Below are positions 24,323-31,609 of a stretch of 48,900 nt of DNA, in pieces. Origin of the DNA: Thalassolituus sp. GTDB lineage: Bacteria; Pseudomonadota; Gammaproteobacteria; Pseudomonadales; Oceanobacteraceae. The notes beneath the pieces were generated by a model. That model had not been told where the DNA came from, did not search any database, and was given only the letters and a program-made list of their open reading frames with translations. Made by a program: the position numbers and the translations under genes. How positions within the stretch are numbered: the first letter of the stretch is position 1; each line of letters opens with the position of its first letter. The stretch covers positions 1 to 48,900 of the forward strand of contig PDUK01000015.1 of NCBI GenBank assembly GCA_006212115.1. The letters are read 5' to 3'.

Positions 24323-25810
24323 ATGAAGTTCGTAGTAAAGCTATTCCCTGAGATCACAATCAAATCCAAATCCGCTCGCAAGCAGATGACCAAGATCCTC
24401 AGGCAAAATCTGCAGGTTCTGTTCCGGCAGCATTTGCTGTCCGCCGATGTGCGCAATAAATGGGATAGCTTGCTGGTCGTCCTTAATCATGACGACGACG
24501 TGTCACGTCGCAAGGCCATTGAGATCCTCAGTCATACACCCGGTATCGGCTTCTCACTTGAAATTGGAGAATATGAATTTTCCACTCTTGATGAGGCGTA
24601 TCAGCGAGTCCGGGATGAGTACCGGGAGCGTGTCGCAGGGAAGACGTTCTGTGTGCGAATTAAACGAGCTGGTCATCACGAGTTTACTTCACACCAAGCC
24701 GAAATCTATATGGGTGGCGGCATCCTGAAAGAAACCGAGGCGAAATCAGTTTCACTTAAAAGCCCGGAAGTGGTCGTCACGGCAGAAATTCGTAATGATC
24801 GTGTTCAGGTTGTTCGCCAGCAGATCAAAGGCTTGGGTGGCTACCCTCTCGGCAGCCAGGGCGAGGTTCTATCCCTGATATCCGGCGGTTTTGATTCAAC
24901 CGTTGCGAGTTATCTGATGACTCGCCGGGGATTAAAAACGCATTATTGTTTTTTCAACCTTGGCGGTAGCGCGCACGAGATTGGCGTTAAACAGGTTGCT
25001 CATTATCTGTGGAGCACCTATGGCGAGTCGCACAAGGTTAAGTTCGTTACTGTTCCTTTCGAAGAAGTTGTGACAGAAATTCTGACCAATATCGAAACAA
25101 GTCAGATGGGTGTGGTGTTGAAACGAATGATGCTGCGTGCCGCCTCCCGCGTCGCGGACGATCTGCGGATTCCTGCCCTGGTGACAGGAGAAGCGGTTGC
25201 GCAGGTAGCCTCTCAAACCATTACAAACCTCGCCGTCATTGATCGCGTGACCGATCACATGGTTCTCAGACCGCTGGCGGCAATGGATAAACAAGACATC
25301 ATCAATACTGCACGTCGCATCGGCACTGAGGCCTTTGCGGCAAATATGCCGGAGTATTGTGGCGTTATTTCGATCAATCCAACCACAATGGGTGATCGGA
25401 AGCGCGTTGAAGAAACAGAGCAAAACTTTGACATGGACGTGCTTGAGCGAGCCTTGTCGCGCTCCTCGACGCAGCGCATTGACGAAGTCATAACTGAAGC
25501 GGAATCGGGTCTTGATGACGTGCCTGTCGTTGAAACGCCCGGCCTTAGTGATGTCATTATCGACATCCGCCATCCGGGTGAAACAGCTGATAATCCGTTA
25601 AACCTGGCCAATAACAAAGTGGTAGAAATTCCGTTTTACGAACTGGATTCAAGGATTCGGGAGCTGGATGGAGCGCAACGCCACCTGCTCTACTGTCAGA
25701 AAGGTACGATGAGCCGTATCCACGCCCATCATCTGAATCTGGAAACAGACATTGCTTTCGGTGTGTTTGACGAGCCTGATCGTAAGCGACCGCTGGCAGA
25801 AGATGTCTGA
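24323..25810 (+). CDS. thiI: tRNA 4-thiouridine synthase / thiamine sulfur-transfer protein ThiI
   Basis: 495 aa from ATG 24323 (E. coli 482). It adenylates U8 of tRNA and transfers sulfur to give s4U, and supplies sulfur for the thiazole of thiamine. Seen: N-terminal ferredoxin-like start MKFVVKLFPEITIKSKSARK, a THUMP domain around residues 60-165, the PP-loop SGGFDSTVASYLMTRRG near 185-200, the cysteine in MPEYCGVISIN near 345 that pairs with the catalytic one, and a C-terminal rhodanese domain with the active cysteine in LLYCQKGTMSRIHAHHL near 460. The long two-domain (rhodanese-containing) form is the gammaproteobacterial type. An in-frame upstream ATG at 24212 would add 37 unrelated residues and is rejected. 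Confidence 0.96.
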   Translation: MKFVVKLFPEITIKSKSARKQMTKILRQNLQVLFRQHLLSADVRNKWDSLLVVLNHDDDVSRRKAIEILSHTPGIGFSLEIGEYEFSTLDEAYQRVRDEYRERVAGKTFCVRIKRAGHHEFTSHQAEIYMGGGILKETEAKSVSLKSPEVVVTAEIRNDRVQVVRQQIKGLGGYPLGSQGEVLSLISGGFDSTVASYLMTRRGLKTHYCFFNLGGSAHEIGVKQVAHYLWSTYGESHKVKFVTVPFEEVVTEILTNIETSQMGVVLKRMMLRAASRVADDLRIPALVTGEAVAQVASQTITNLAVIDRVTDHMVLRPLAAMDKQDIINTARRIGTEAFAANMPEYCGVISINPTTMGDRKRVEETEQNFDMDVLERALSRSSTQRIDEVITEAESGLDDVPVVETPGLSDVIIDIRHPGETADNPLNLANNKVVEIPFYELDSRIRELDGAQRHLLYCQKGTMSRIHAHHLNLETDIAFGVFDEPDRKRPLAEDV

Positions 25811-25856
25811 CAGTTACCCTCTTATCCTCCTACTAATTAGCTCTCAGGAGTAAAAA

Positions 25857-26678
25857 ATGCCGAGACTCGTAAGTTTTAATATCAACGGTGTGCGTGCCCG
25901 CCCGCACCAGATCGAAGCCATACGGGATCAGCTCGATGCGGATGTCATAGGTCTGCAGGAAACCAAAGTTCATGACGAACAGTTTCCGCTCCCGCTGATT
26001 GAAGAAATGGGTTTTCACGTTGAATACTTCGGCCAGAAGAGTCATTACGGCGTTGCCCTGCTGAGCAAGCAACCTCCCGAGTCTGTTCAGAAAGGCTGGC
26101 CATGGGACGATGAGGACGCGCAAAAAAGACTGATCCATGCGAGCTATCGCCTGGATGGCGACCTCTGGCATGTCATCAATGGATACTTTCCTCAGGGAGA
26201 AAGCATCCAGCATGAAACCAAGTTTCCGGCTAAGCGTAAGTTTTACGCAGATCTTATGCGTTATCTCAACGAGACATTCAGTCCAGATGATAACGTCGTC
26301 ATTATGGGGGATATGAATGTCTCACCAGAAGACAATGATATCGGAATTGGTGAGCCAAACCGGAAGCGCTGGTTAAAGTCAGGAAAATGCAGTTTCCAGC
26401 CCGAAGAGCGAGAGTGGTACAGCACCCTATTGAACTGGGGCCTGAAAGACGCGCACCGTAAGATTTATCCGGATGACGCTGACACATTCAGCTGGTTTGA
26501 TTATCGTTCTAAAGGGTTTGACGACACGCCTAAACGGGGACTTCGTATTGATCATATACTGCTGACCCCCGCATTGTATGAACGCTGCATCGATGCGGGC
26601 GTCTCGTACGATATTCGGGGCATGGAGAAGCCTTCCGATCACGCGCCTATTTGGGCGGACTTTAACCCGAAGTCCTGA
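25857..26678 (+). CDS. xthA: Exodeoxyribonuclease III / AP endonuclease
   Basis: 273 aa, normal for the ExoIII family. It cleaves 5' to abasic sites and removes 3' blocking groups in base excision repair. Seen in order: [18 protein letters not shown] (Asn7-type), [15 protein letters not shown] (metal Glu), [12 protein letters not shown] (catalytic Tyr), [17 protein letters not shown] (Asp-x-Asn), and C-terminal [11 protein letters not shown] with [11 protein letters not shown] (Asp-His catalytic pair). Ribosome site AGGAG sits just upstream of the ATG. It follows thiI after 46 bases on the same strand; the two may be cotranscribed. A terminator-like hairpin follows. Confidence 0.96.
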   Translation: MPRLVSFNINGVRARPHQIEAIRDQLDADVIGLQETKVHDEQFPLPLIEEMGFHVEYFGQKSHYGVALLSKQPPESVQKGWPWDDEDAQKRLIHASYRLDGDLWHVINGYFPQGESIQHETKFPAKRKFYADLMRYLNETFSPDDNVVIMGDMNVSPEDNDIGIGEPNRKRWLKSGKCSFQPEEREWYSTLLNWGLKDAHRKIYPDDADTFSWFDYRSKGFDDTPKRGLRIDHILLTPALYERCIDAGVSYDIRGMEKPSDHAPIWADFNPKS

Positions 26679-26688
26679 TAGCGGATTG

Positions 26689-26726
26689 AAGCAGTAGGCT
26701 CGTTCTGGAGCCTGCTTGCGGTTTTT
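26689..26726 (+). terminator. Intrinsic terminator after xthA
   Basis: Stem AGGCTC (26696-26701) with GAGCCT (26708-26713), extended by AAGC/GCTT with a three-base bulge, then GCGGTTTTT. It ends two bases before the stop of the convergent TPR gene. Confidence 0.65.
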
Positions 26727-26727
26727 G

Positions 26728-28011
26728 CTACCTCAATCCTGCATCGGTAAGGTGCTGTAGATACGTCAACCACTGGGTGGCGACATTGACGCTCTTCGCG
26801 TCTTTCGTTGCCCGCTGAAACCAGACCCTTGCGTCGCCAGTGCGTTGCAGCTCGAGCGCACAGCGACCCGCAGATAACATGCTCGCACCTTGTATACGTC
26901 GATGATGCTTGTCTGCTATTTCCACCGCAAGCTTGCAGTTCCCATCCATTTCGGCAAGTTGAATTGCATCGTCAACTTTTCCCGACTTGTGCTTCGTCAT
27001 CGTCTGCGCGGCCATAGAAAAATCCCTCGACTGACGCTGATAAGCGACCAATAAATCAACTTCGTCCGAATGCGCATCTCGCTGTCCACGTCTTGGCCGG
27101 TCATTGTCATGATCGCCTTTCCGGTGGCCACTCTTGCCAGTATCAGAGCCAGAGTCACGATCGCGCTGCCGATGTGACTCAGTCGAGCGTTCAAGTCGAG
27201 ATTGAAGGTTGCGAGCAGCTCTTGCAGGCATCCCTTCGGCACCTTGCAGCTGAATCATCAACATTTCTTCCATGGAGTCATCGAGTAACCCTCGCTGATG
27301 AGCCAGTTCGAGTGTCGCTAGCTGTTCTCGTTGTTTTTCCTGAAATTGTTGTGTCGCTGCCAATTGAATCCAGTAGTTACGCTTATCAGGGGCGCGACTT
27401 ATCAGGCGCTTCATAGTGAGTTCTGCAGCTGGGTAGTCGGCAACCTGAAACTCAGCTGCGGCGCGCATCAGCAGCCAGTTTTCGGGTATGTCGCGAGCAA
27501 ACTCCTCCGCTTGATAGATCCATGGTAAAGACGCACGCCAGTTCTCTTCCGTCTGATACGACATGGCGACCAGAATATATGCTTGGGCGGCGTGATTCAG
27601 GCCTTCTCCTGCTGGTGCCTCCAGCGCTGGGATAAGCACCGCTCGGGCATCTGAGGGACGTTCCTGAACAAGGTAAAACTGAGCGACGACCATCGCCAAC
27701 GACGATCGGCGCGTTCCTTCAAGAACGCCAATATCCAGTGCCTTGCGGTAGCTTTCCAAAGCCTTATCCGTCTCGTCGAGCATCTGATAGGTCTGGCCGC
27801 GAAGCTGGAGGATGAGCACCAGGCCTAAGCCTTCTTCCCACTCATTGGCGGCGTCATCGGTTTCTTCCAAGGCTTCTGAATACTTCTCTTCAGCCACGAG
27901 CTCCTGAGCTTTCTCAAGTTGGCGAAACTGCCGCTCCGTGAGGCTGTTAGCACTGACTAAAGAAGATCCGAGAAAGGCGGCGATGCCCACAAAGATCAAA
28001 ACCCATTTCAT
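26728..28011 (-). CDS. TPR protein of the TonB2-type cluster
   Basis: 427 aa. A Sec signal peptide (MKWVLIFVGIAAFLGSSLVSA) is followed by helical repeats of the tetratricopeptide kind; clear repeats include EALEETDDAANEWEEGLGLV, KALESYRKALDIG and DARVWFQRATKDA near the C terminus. It should sit in the periplasm. A similar TPR protein ends the TonB2 clusters of vibrios and other marine gammaproteobacteria, where it is thought to assist energy transduction. Odd feature: between residues of about 280 and 325 a run extremely rich in Arg, His, Asp and Ser (RQRDRDSGSDTGKSGHRKGD and onward) interrupts the TPR fold, probably a disordered linker or metal/polyanion-binding loop. The ATG overlaps the tonB stop (ATGA), so expression is coupled. 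Confidence 0.88.
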   Translation of the reverse strand: MKWVLIFVGIAAFLGSSLVSANSLTERQFRQLEKAQELVAEEKYSEALEETDDAANEWEEGLGLVLILQLRGQTYQMLDETDKALESYRKALDIGVLEGTRRSSLAMVVAQFYLVQERPSDARAVLIPALEAPAGEGLNHAAQAYILVAMSYQTEENWRASLPWIYQAEEFARDIPENWLLMRAAAEFQVADYPAAELTMKRLISRAPDKRNYWIQLAATQQFQEKQREQLATLELAHQRGLLDDSMEEMLMIQLQGAEGMPARAARNLQSRLERSTESHRQRDRDSGSDTGKSGHRKGDHDNDRPRRGQRDAHSDEVDLLVAYQRQSRDFSMAAQTMTKHKSGKVDDAIQLAEMDGNCKLAVEIADKHHRRIQGASMLSAGRCALELQRTGDARVWFQRATKDAKSVNVATQWLTYLQHLTDAGLR

Positions 28012-28628
28012 TGCAGGGTGAACTCCAGTGTCTGAGTGGCGGTCTGGCTTACCGCTTCACCATCAACCATCTTCGGTGAAAAGCGGTACCGGTACATTGC
28101 GCGCATAGCCTCCCGGTCAAATACGCCCGGTGGCTCTGCGTTTATGATCTCAACATTTCCAACGGTACCGTCTGGTCTGATGGTCAATCGCGCGGTTACT
28201 GTACCCTCGATGTTGCGCATTTTGGCCCTTGCCGGGTAAACAGCTGGTGGGCGAACCAGGGGTGCAACTTCGGCATCCGCTACAGAAATACCGTCCAGCA
28301 ACCCATTTGCAGTCGCCATTTCGCCAATACTCAAATCCGGACTGAGAGGACTCAGGCTCAATGCCGGGGCAGTAACTGGCGTTGGAGCCTGATTCTGACT
28401 GGTAGCCTGAGGCGGTATTGGGGTTTCAGGTGGTGGTGGCGGCTTGTTGCGTGAGCGCGTTTCCGACGACGAATCCTGTCTTCGCGACGAGAAGTCCACC
28501 AATACCGCTTCCTCCCGATCCAACGTAAAGCCATCAGGCGGTGCGACCATCGCCGCCATGCCCAGAAACAGTAACGCCGATACCGCGATGCCAGCACCGA
28601 TAGCAGCAATGGGTTTGACTAACGTCAT
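28008..28628 (-). CDS. tonB: TonB-family energy transducer
   Basis: 206 aa. Short TonB of the TonB2 kind: an N-terminal membrane anchor (IAAIGAGIAVSALLFLGMAA), a proline-rich periplasmic stretch (NKPPPPPETPIPPQ near residues 60-75), and the C-terminal TonB domain with VRPPAVYPARAKMRNIEGTV, TARLTIRPDGTVGNVEIINA and FSPKMVDGEAV. The conserved YP and the (E/D)G(S/T)V patterns are present. It transmits proton-motive energy from ExbB/ExbD to outer-membrane TonB-dependent receptors, none of which is in the window. ATGA overlap with exbD upstream. Confidence 0.93.
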   Translation of the reverse strand: MTLVKPIAAIGAGIAVSALLFLGMAAMVAPPDGFTLDREEAVLVDFSSRRQDSSSETRSRNKPPPPPETPIPPQATSQNQAPTPVTAPALSLSPLSPDLSIGEMATANGLLDGISVADAEVAPLVRPPAVYPARAKMRNIEGTVTARLTIRPDGTVGNVEIINAEPPGVFDREAMRAMYRYRFSPKMVDGEAVSQTATQTLEFTLQ

Positions 28629-29026
28629 TCGGTTGCCGCCACTGAAATATCAGTCACACCAGCGAGGCGAACCTGATCCATCACTTTGACTAAGGTACCT
28701 GTTGGCGCAAACTCATCGGCCTGAATAACAACGGCACCCTCTGGGCTTTCTGCTTTAAGGCGTTCGGTGTTCGCGCGAACGGCTCTGAGATCAACCGAGC
28801 GCTTATCAATCCAGATCTCACCGTTGGCACGAATAGCAATCAGGATATTACTGCCTTGTTTACTTTCGGCCGTACTAGCCGTAGGGCGACTCACTGTCAC
28901 ACCGCTTTCTTTCACGAACGAAGTGGTGACAATAAAGAAGATCAGCATAATGAAAACGATATCCAGCATGGGCGTAATATCGATATCACCTTCCTGGCTC
29001 TCTGTATTTGTATGTCTACGTGCCAT
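28625..29026 (-). CDS. exbD: ExbD/TolR-family proton-channel subunit
   Basis: 133 aa, the normal size of ExbD. It has one membrane segment near residues 18-40 containing the protonatable aspartate in DITPMLDIVFIMLIFFIVTT (the Asp in MLDIVF is the conserved one), and a periplasmic domain ending VRLAGVTDISVAATE. With ExbB it forms the proton-driven motor that energises TonB. Stop and start codons overlap on both sides (TGATG with exbB, ATGA with tonB). Confidence 0.95.
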   Translation of the reverse strand: MARRHTNTESQEGDIDITPMLDIVFIMLIFFIVTTSFVKESGVTVSRPTASTAESKQGSNILIAIRANGEIWIDKRSVDLRAVRANTERLKAESPEGAVVIQADEFAPTGTLVKVMDQVRLAGVTDISVAATE

Positions 29027-29541
29027 CAGGCAAATTCCTCTACGATAGGCAGTTTGTCTGCCAGTTCCTGCTTGCTACGGTCTGCCAGGCGCTGAAAACG
29101 ACTTCGAAAATACAAGCCAGAAAGAGCCACGACCAACCCTGCCATAGTCGGCAAGGTCGCTTGAGCAATGCCTGAGGCCATGGCGCGGGCGTTACCTGTT
29201 CCGGTTGCGGCCAAAACATCAAACACCTGGATCATGCCGGTCACCGTGCCGAGTAGACCTAATAGCGGGCATATGGCGATCAGTGTCCCCAGCAATGGCA
29301 TTGTGCGTGTTGCTTCGAGGTAATATCGCCCTACCCACGCCTGACGAATGTATCTGGCATTGCGGCTGGTGCGGTCGGTTCGCGCACGCCAATCGGTCGT
29401 CAGGCGACCGTGAATCTGGTTTTTCTCAATATAGAAAAACCAGAGGCGCATAATAATCAGAACCCAAAGCAGGAATGAGGTGGCCAGGACTGCGTACAGC
29501 ACTGGGCCGCCCCGTTCAAAAAAGTCAGCAAACCAGATCAT
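29026..29541 (-). CDS. exbB: ExbB-like MotA/TolQ/ExbB proton channel protein (short)
   Basis: 171 aa, the short ExbB2 type. Three membrane segments are visible: near residues 14-36 (VLYAVLATSFLLWVLIIMRL), about 84-105 (LLGTLIAICPLLGLLGTVTG) and about 125-150 (TLPTMAGLVVALSGLYF). The block APLLGLLGTVTGMIQVFDV is the MotA/TolQ/ExbB signature. It pairs with ExbD at the inner membrane. TAATG overlap with ttpC upstream. Confidence 0.93.
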   Translation of the reverse strand: MIWFADFFERGGPVLYAVLATSFLLWVLIIMRLWFFYIEKNQIHGRLTTDWRARTDRTSRNARYIRQAWVGRYYLEATRTMPLLGTLIAICPLLGLLGTVTGMIQVFDVLAATGTGNARAMASGIAQATLPTMAGLVVALSGLYFRSRFQRLADRSKQELADKLPIVEEFA

Positions 29542-30863
29542 TACTCTGACTTCTCTTGGGCTTCAGCGATAATGCCGGCTGATTGTTCATCAAGTATGTG
29601 AACCAGCTCTCTGCTGCGTGACGACACCCAGCTATGCAAAAGAAGCAAAGGTACCGCAACGACAAGTCCCAGCACCGTAGTGATCAGGGCTTGTGATATA
29701 CCAGCCGCCATCAGTTTTGCATCGCCGGAGCCAAATGCAGTGATAGCCTGAAACGTCGCGATCATGCCGGTAACGGTTCCCAACAGGCCCATCAGAGGAG
29801 CGATACCTGCAAGCAGCTTGATAATCGCTTGGCCGCGTTCAATGGCTGGTAGTTCGCGCAGTACCGCCTCATCGAGGCGTGCTTCCAGCAGCTCTTGATC
29901 TTGCCCCTGCTTACTCTTGCGTGCTGCAAGCATGACGCGCCCGAGAGCGTTATCTTCCGAAGGTGCCTGTTTGCTCTTCAATTGTTGGCGCATACCACCA
30001 CCGATGGCGATCAGAGCTGCAAGTCTCCACAATGCGATTAAAAGCCCGACAAAACCCAGGCCGATGATGATGTAGCCAATGGTGCCGCCTTGCTGAATAC
30101 GCTCGCTGATAGATGGCGTTGCCGCTTCGATATTAAGCAGAGCGCCTCGGGCTGGATCAATCGCGACGTTAGCGAGCCCTTCGGCCGACACCCAGTTGCT
30201 GAGAAGCGAAGCGTCAGCTGGCTGTCGATATGGAGGACGTAATGCACCCAGTTGCTCATCCGCAATCAGATACATTGGCTCAGAGCCTGTACCAATGACA
30301 GAAAACGCCCCGATACGTACAGCTTCTTGATCAACCGTTGTGCCATCAGGTTGAACGACCGACGCTGTGATAGTCGCTATCTGGCCACTCAGCTCTGTCT
30401 CCTGACGCAGGGTCTGCCAAAGTGCCTTAATCTTCGCCAGATCAGGCAATGCTTTAGACTCGGCCAGAGTGTCGAGATCTGCAGGCGTTGCCGTGCCATC
30501 TATTCGAGTGACACTGGAGCTGGTTATTGTGCGCAGATCCCCAGCAACTTGACGTACAACACCAAACATTTCTCCCAGGCTGCCAGTGCGCAGGCGTAAG
30601 GCTTCCGTTTTTTCCGTCAGTACCTCTTCGTTCTTAGAGAATTGCTCCCGCAACGCTTCTGCTCTTGCCTGTTCTTTAGCAAGCGCGGCTTGGGCTTCTT
30701 TCAGTCTTTGTTCCTGAGTACGAAGGTCACCATTAAACGCAGCCAATCGAGACTGATTGAACGCTTGTTCGTATCGGTTGAACTGCTGCGCACTTTCAAT
30801 CAAAGGTGTAGCCTGAGTCGACATCGACAACAAAACAAAAAGGAGGGTAGTAATGCGTCTCAT
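29541..30863 (-). CDS. TtpC-like MotA/TolQ/ExbB protein with long periplasmic N-domain
   Basis: 440 aa from ATG 30863, which overlaps the DUF3450 stop (TAATG). It has a signal peptide or anchor (MRRITTLLFVLLSMSTQA), a coiled-coil-rich periplasmic region of about 230 residues (DLRTQEQRLKEAQAALAKEQ onward), then three membrane segments of the MotA/TolQ/ExbB channel domain with GIAPLMGLLGTVTGMIATFQ near residues 340-360. This architecture is TtpC, a component essential to TonB2 systems in Vibrio, where it works beside ExbB2/ExbD2. A longer reading frame from 31004 would run into the upstream gene and is rejected. Confidence 0.9.
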   Translation of the reverse strand: MRRITTLLFVLLSMSTQATPLIESAQQFNRYEQAFNQSRLAAFNGDLRTQEQRLKEAQAALAKEQARAEALREQFSKNEEVLTEKTEALRLRTGSLGEMFGVVRQVAGDLRTITSSSVTRIDGTATPADLDTLAESKALPDLAKIKALWQTLRQETELSGQIATITASVVQPDGTTVDQEAVRIGAFSVIGTGSEPMYLIADEQLGALRPPYRQPADASLLSNWVSAEGLANVAIDPARGALLNIEAATPSISERIQQGGTIGYIIIGLGFVGLLIALWRLAALIAIGGGMRQQLKSKQAPSEDNALGRVMLAARKSKQGQDQELLEARLDEAVLRELPAIERGQAIIKLLAGIAPLMGLLGTVTGMIATFQAITAFGSGDAKLMAAGISQALITTVLGLVVAVPLLLLHSWVSSRSRELVHILDEQSAGIIAEAQEKSE

Positions 30864-31609
30864 TAGTTGGCCGCTCCTTGTGCAGGCAGAGGTAAAGTGA
30901 TCAGTTGAGGCGCTATGCTTTTGTCTGCAACACGAGACGCAATTGACAGCGGTTCGGCTTGTTCTTTTGATAAGGCTTGCCACTGACCATTGAGCCAGAT
31001 CCATGCTTCGCTTCCATCTAGCGAACGGCGGTACAAAGCGACGTTTCCGATACGCAAATGGTCGTACGCGGTGCCCTCTTCATTCTCTCGATATCGCTCA
31101 ATGGTTCGCCCGTAGTCAACTTCAATCTGTAGCGCTTCGAGTACTCGGCGAAATTTTTCCGAGACAGTAATGTCGGCGCGACTCAGGGCTGCCTCTAGTT
31201 TCGATGTCCGGACGGCGCGCTCGTTGGCAAGGAACGGAATGCCTTTATCGATATCTGCCTCAAGCTGGCTGAGCATCAGCTGCATCAGCGGCAAGATACC
31301 CTGCTCGGTTTCGTTAATGCCATCAATCTGCGCATCCAGGCTGGCCATTTCTTCTTCCTGACTGGCAATGATGGCTTCCATTTGCTTGTTGTAGAGCGCC
31401 AACTGCTCAGCTCGAGCGAGGACTTGTCGTGCTTCCTCGAGCTTCTCACGCGTAGCGTCGTCGAGTGCATTGATCTTGCGCTCAACGGCGGCAGTGTCCT
31501 GGTCCGTCTTCAGTACCATCTTCGATGCGCTGTCTGTTTCCGCAAGGCTCGCCATTGGCAGTGTGGTGGCAACTAAGGCGACTACCAATGGTTGTTTGAT
31601 GAGATTCAC
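30863..31609 (-). CDS. DUF3450 periplasmic coiled-coil protein
   Basis: 248 aa from a GTG start that directly follows the M16 protease stop (TGA-GTG, no gap) and is preceded by AGGAGAG. Signal peptide MNLIKQPLVVALVATTLPMA, then coiled coil (ALDDATREKLEEARQVLARA, then QMEAIIASQEEEMASLDAQI) and a family block VDYGRTIERYRENEEG, NVALYRRSLDGSEAWIWLNG. DUF3450 genes regularly head TonB2 clusters; the biochemical role is unknown. It likely forms a periplasmic scaffold with the coiled coil of TtpC, which is inference. The gene is translationally coupled to both neighbours. Confidence 0.9.
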   Translation of the reverse strand: MNLIKQPLVVALVATTLPMASLAETDSASKMVLKTDQDTAAVERKINALDDATREKLEEARQVLARAEQLALYNKQMEAIIASQEEEMASLDAQIDGINETEQGILPLMQLMLSQLEADIDKGIPFLANERAVRTSKLEAALSRADITVSEKFRRVLEALQIEVDYGRTIERYRENEEGTAYDHLRIGNVALYRRSLDGSEAWIWLNGQWQALSKEQAEPLSIASRVADKSIAPQLITLPLPAQGAAN

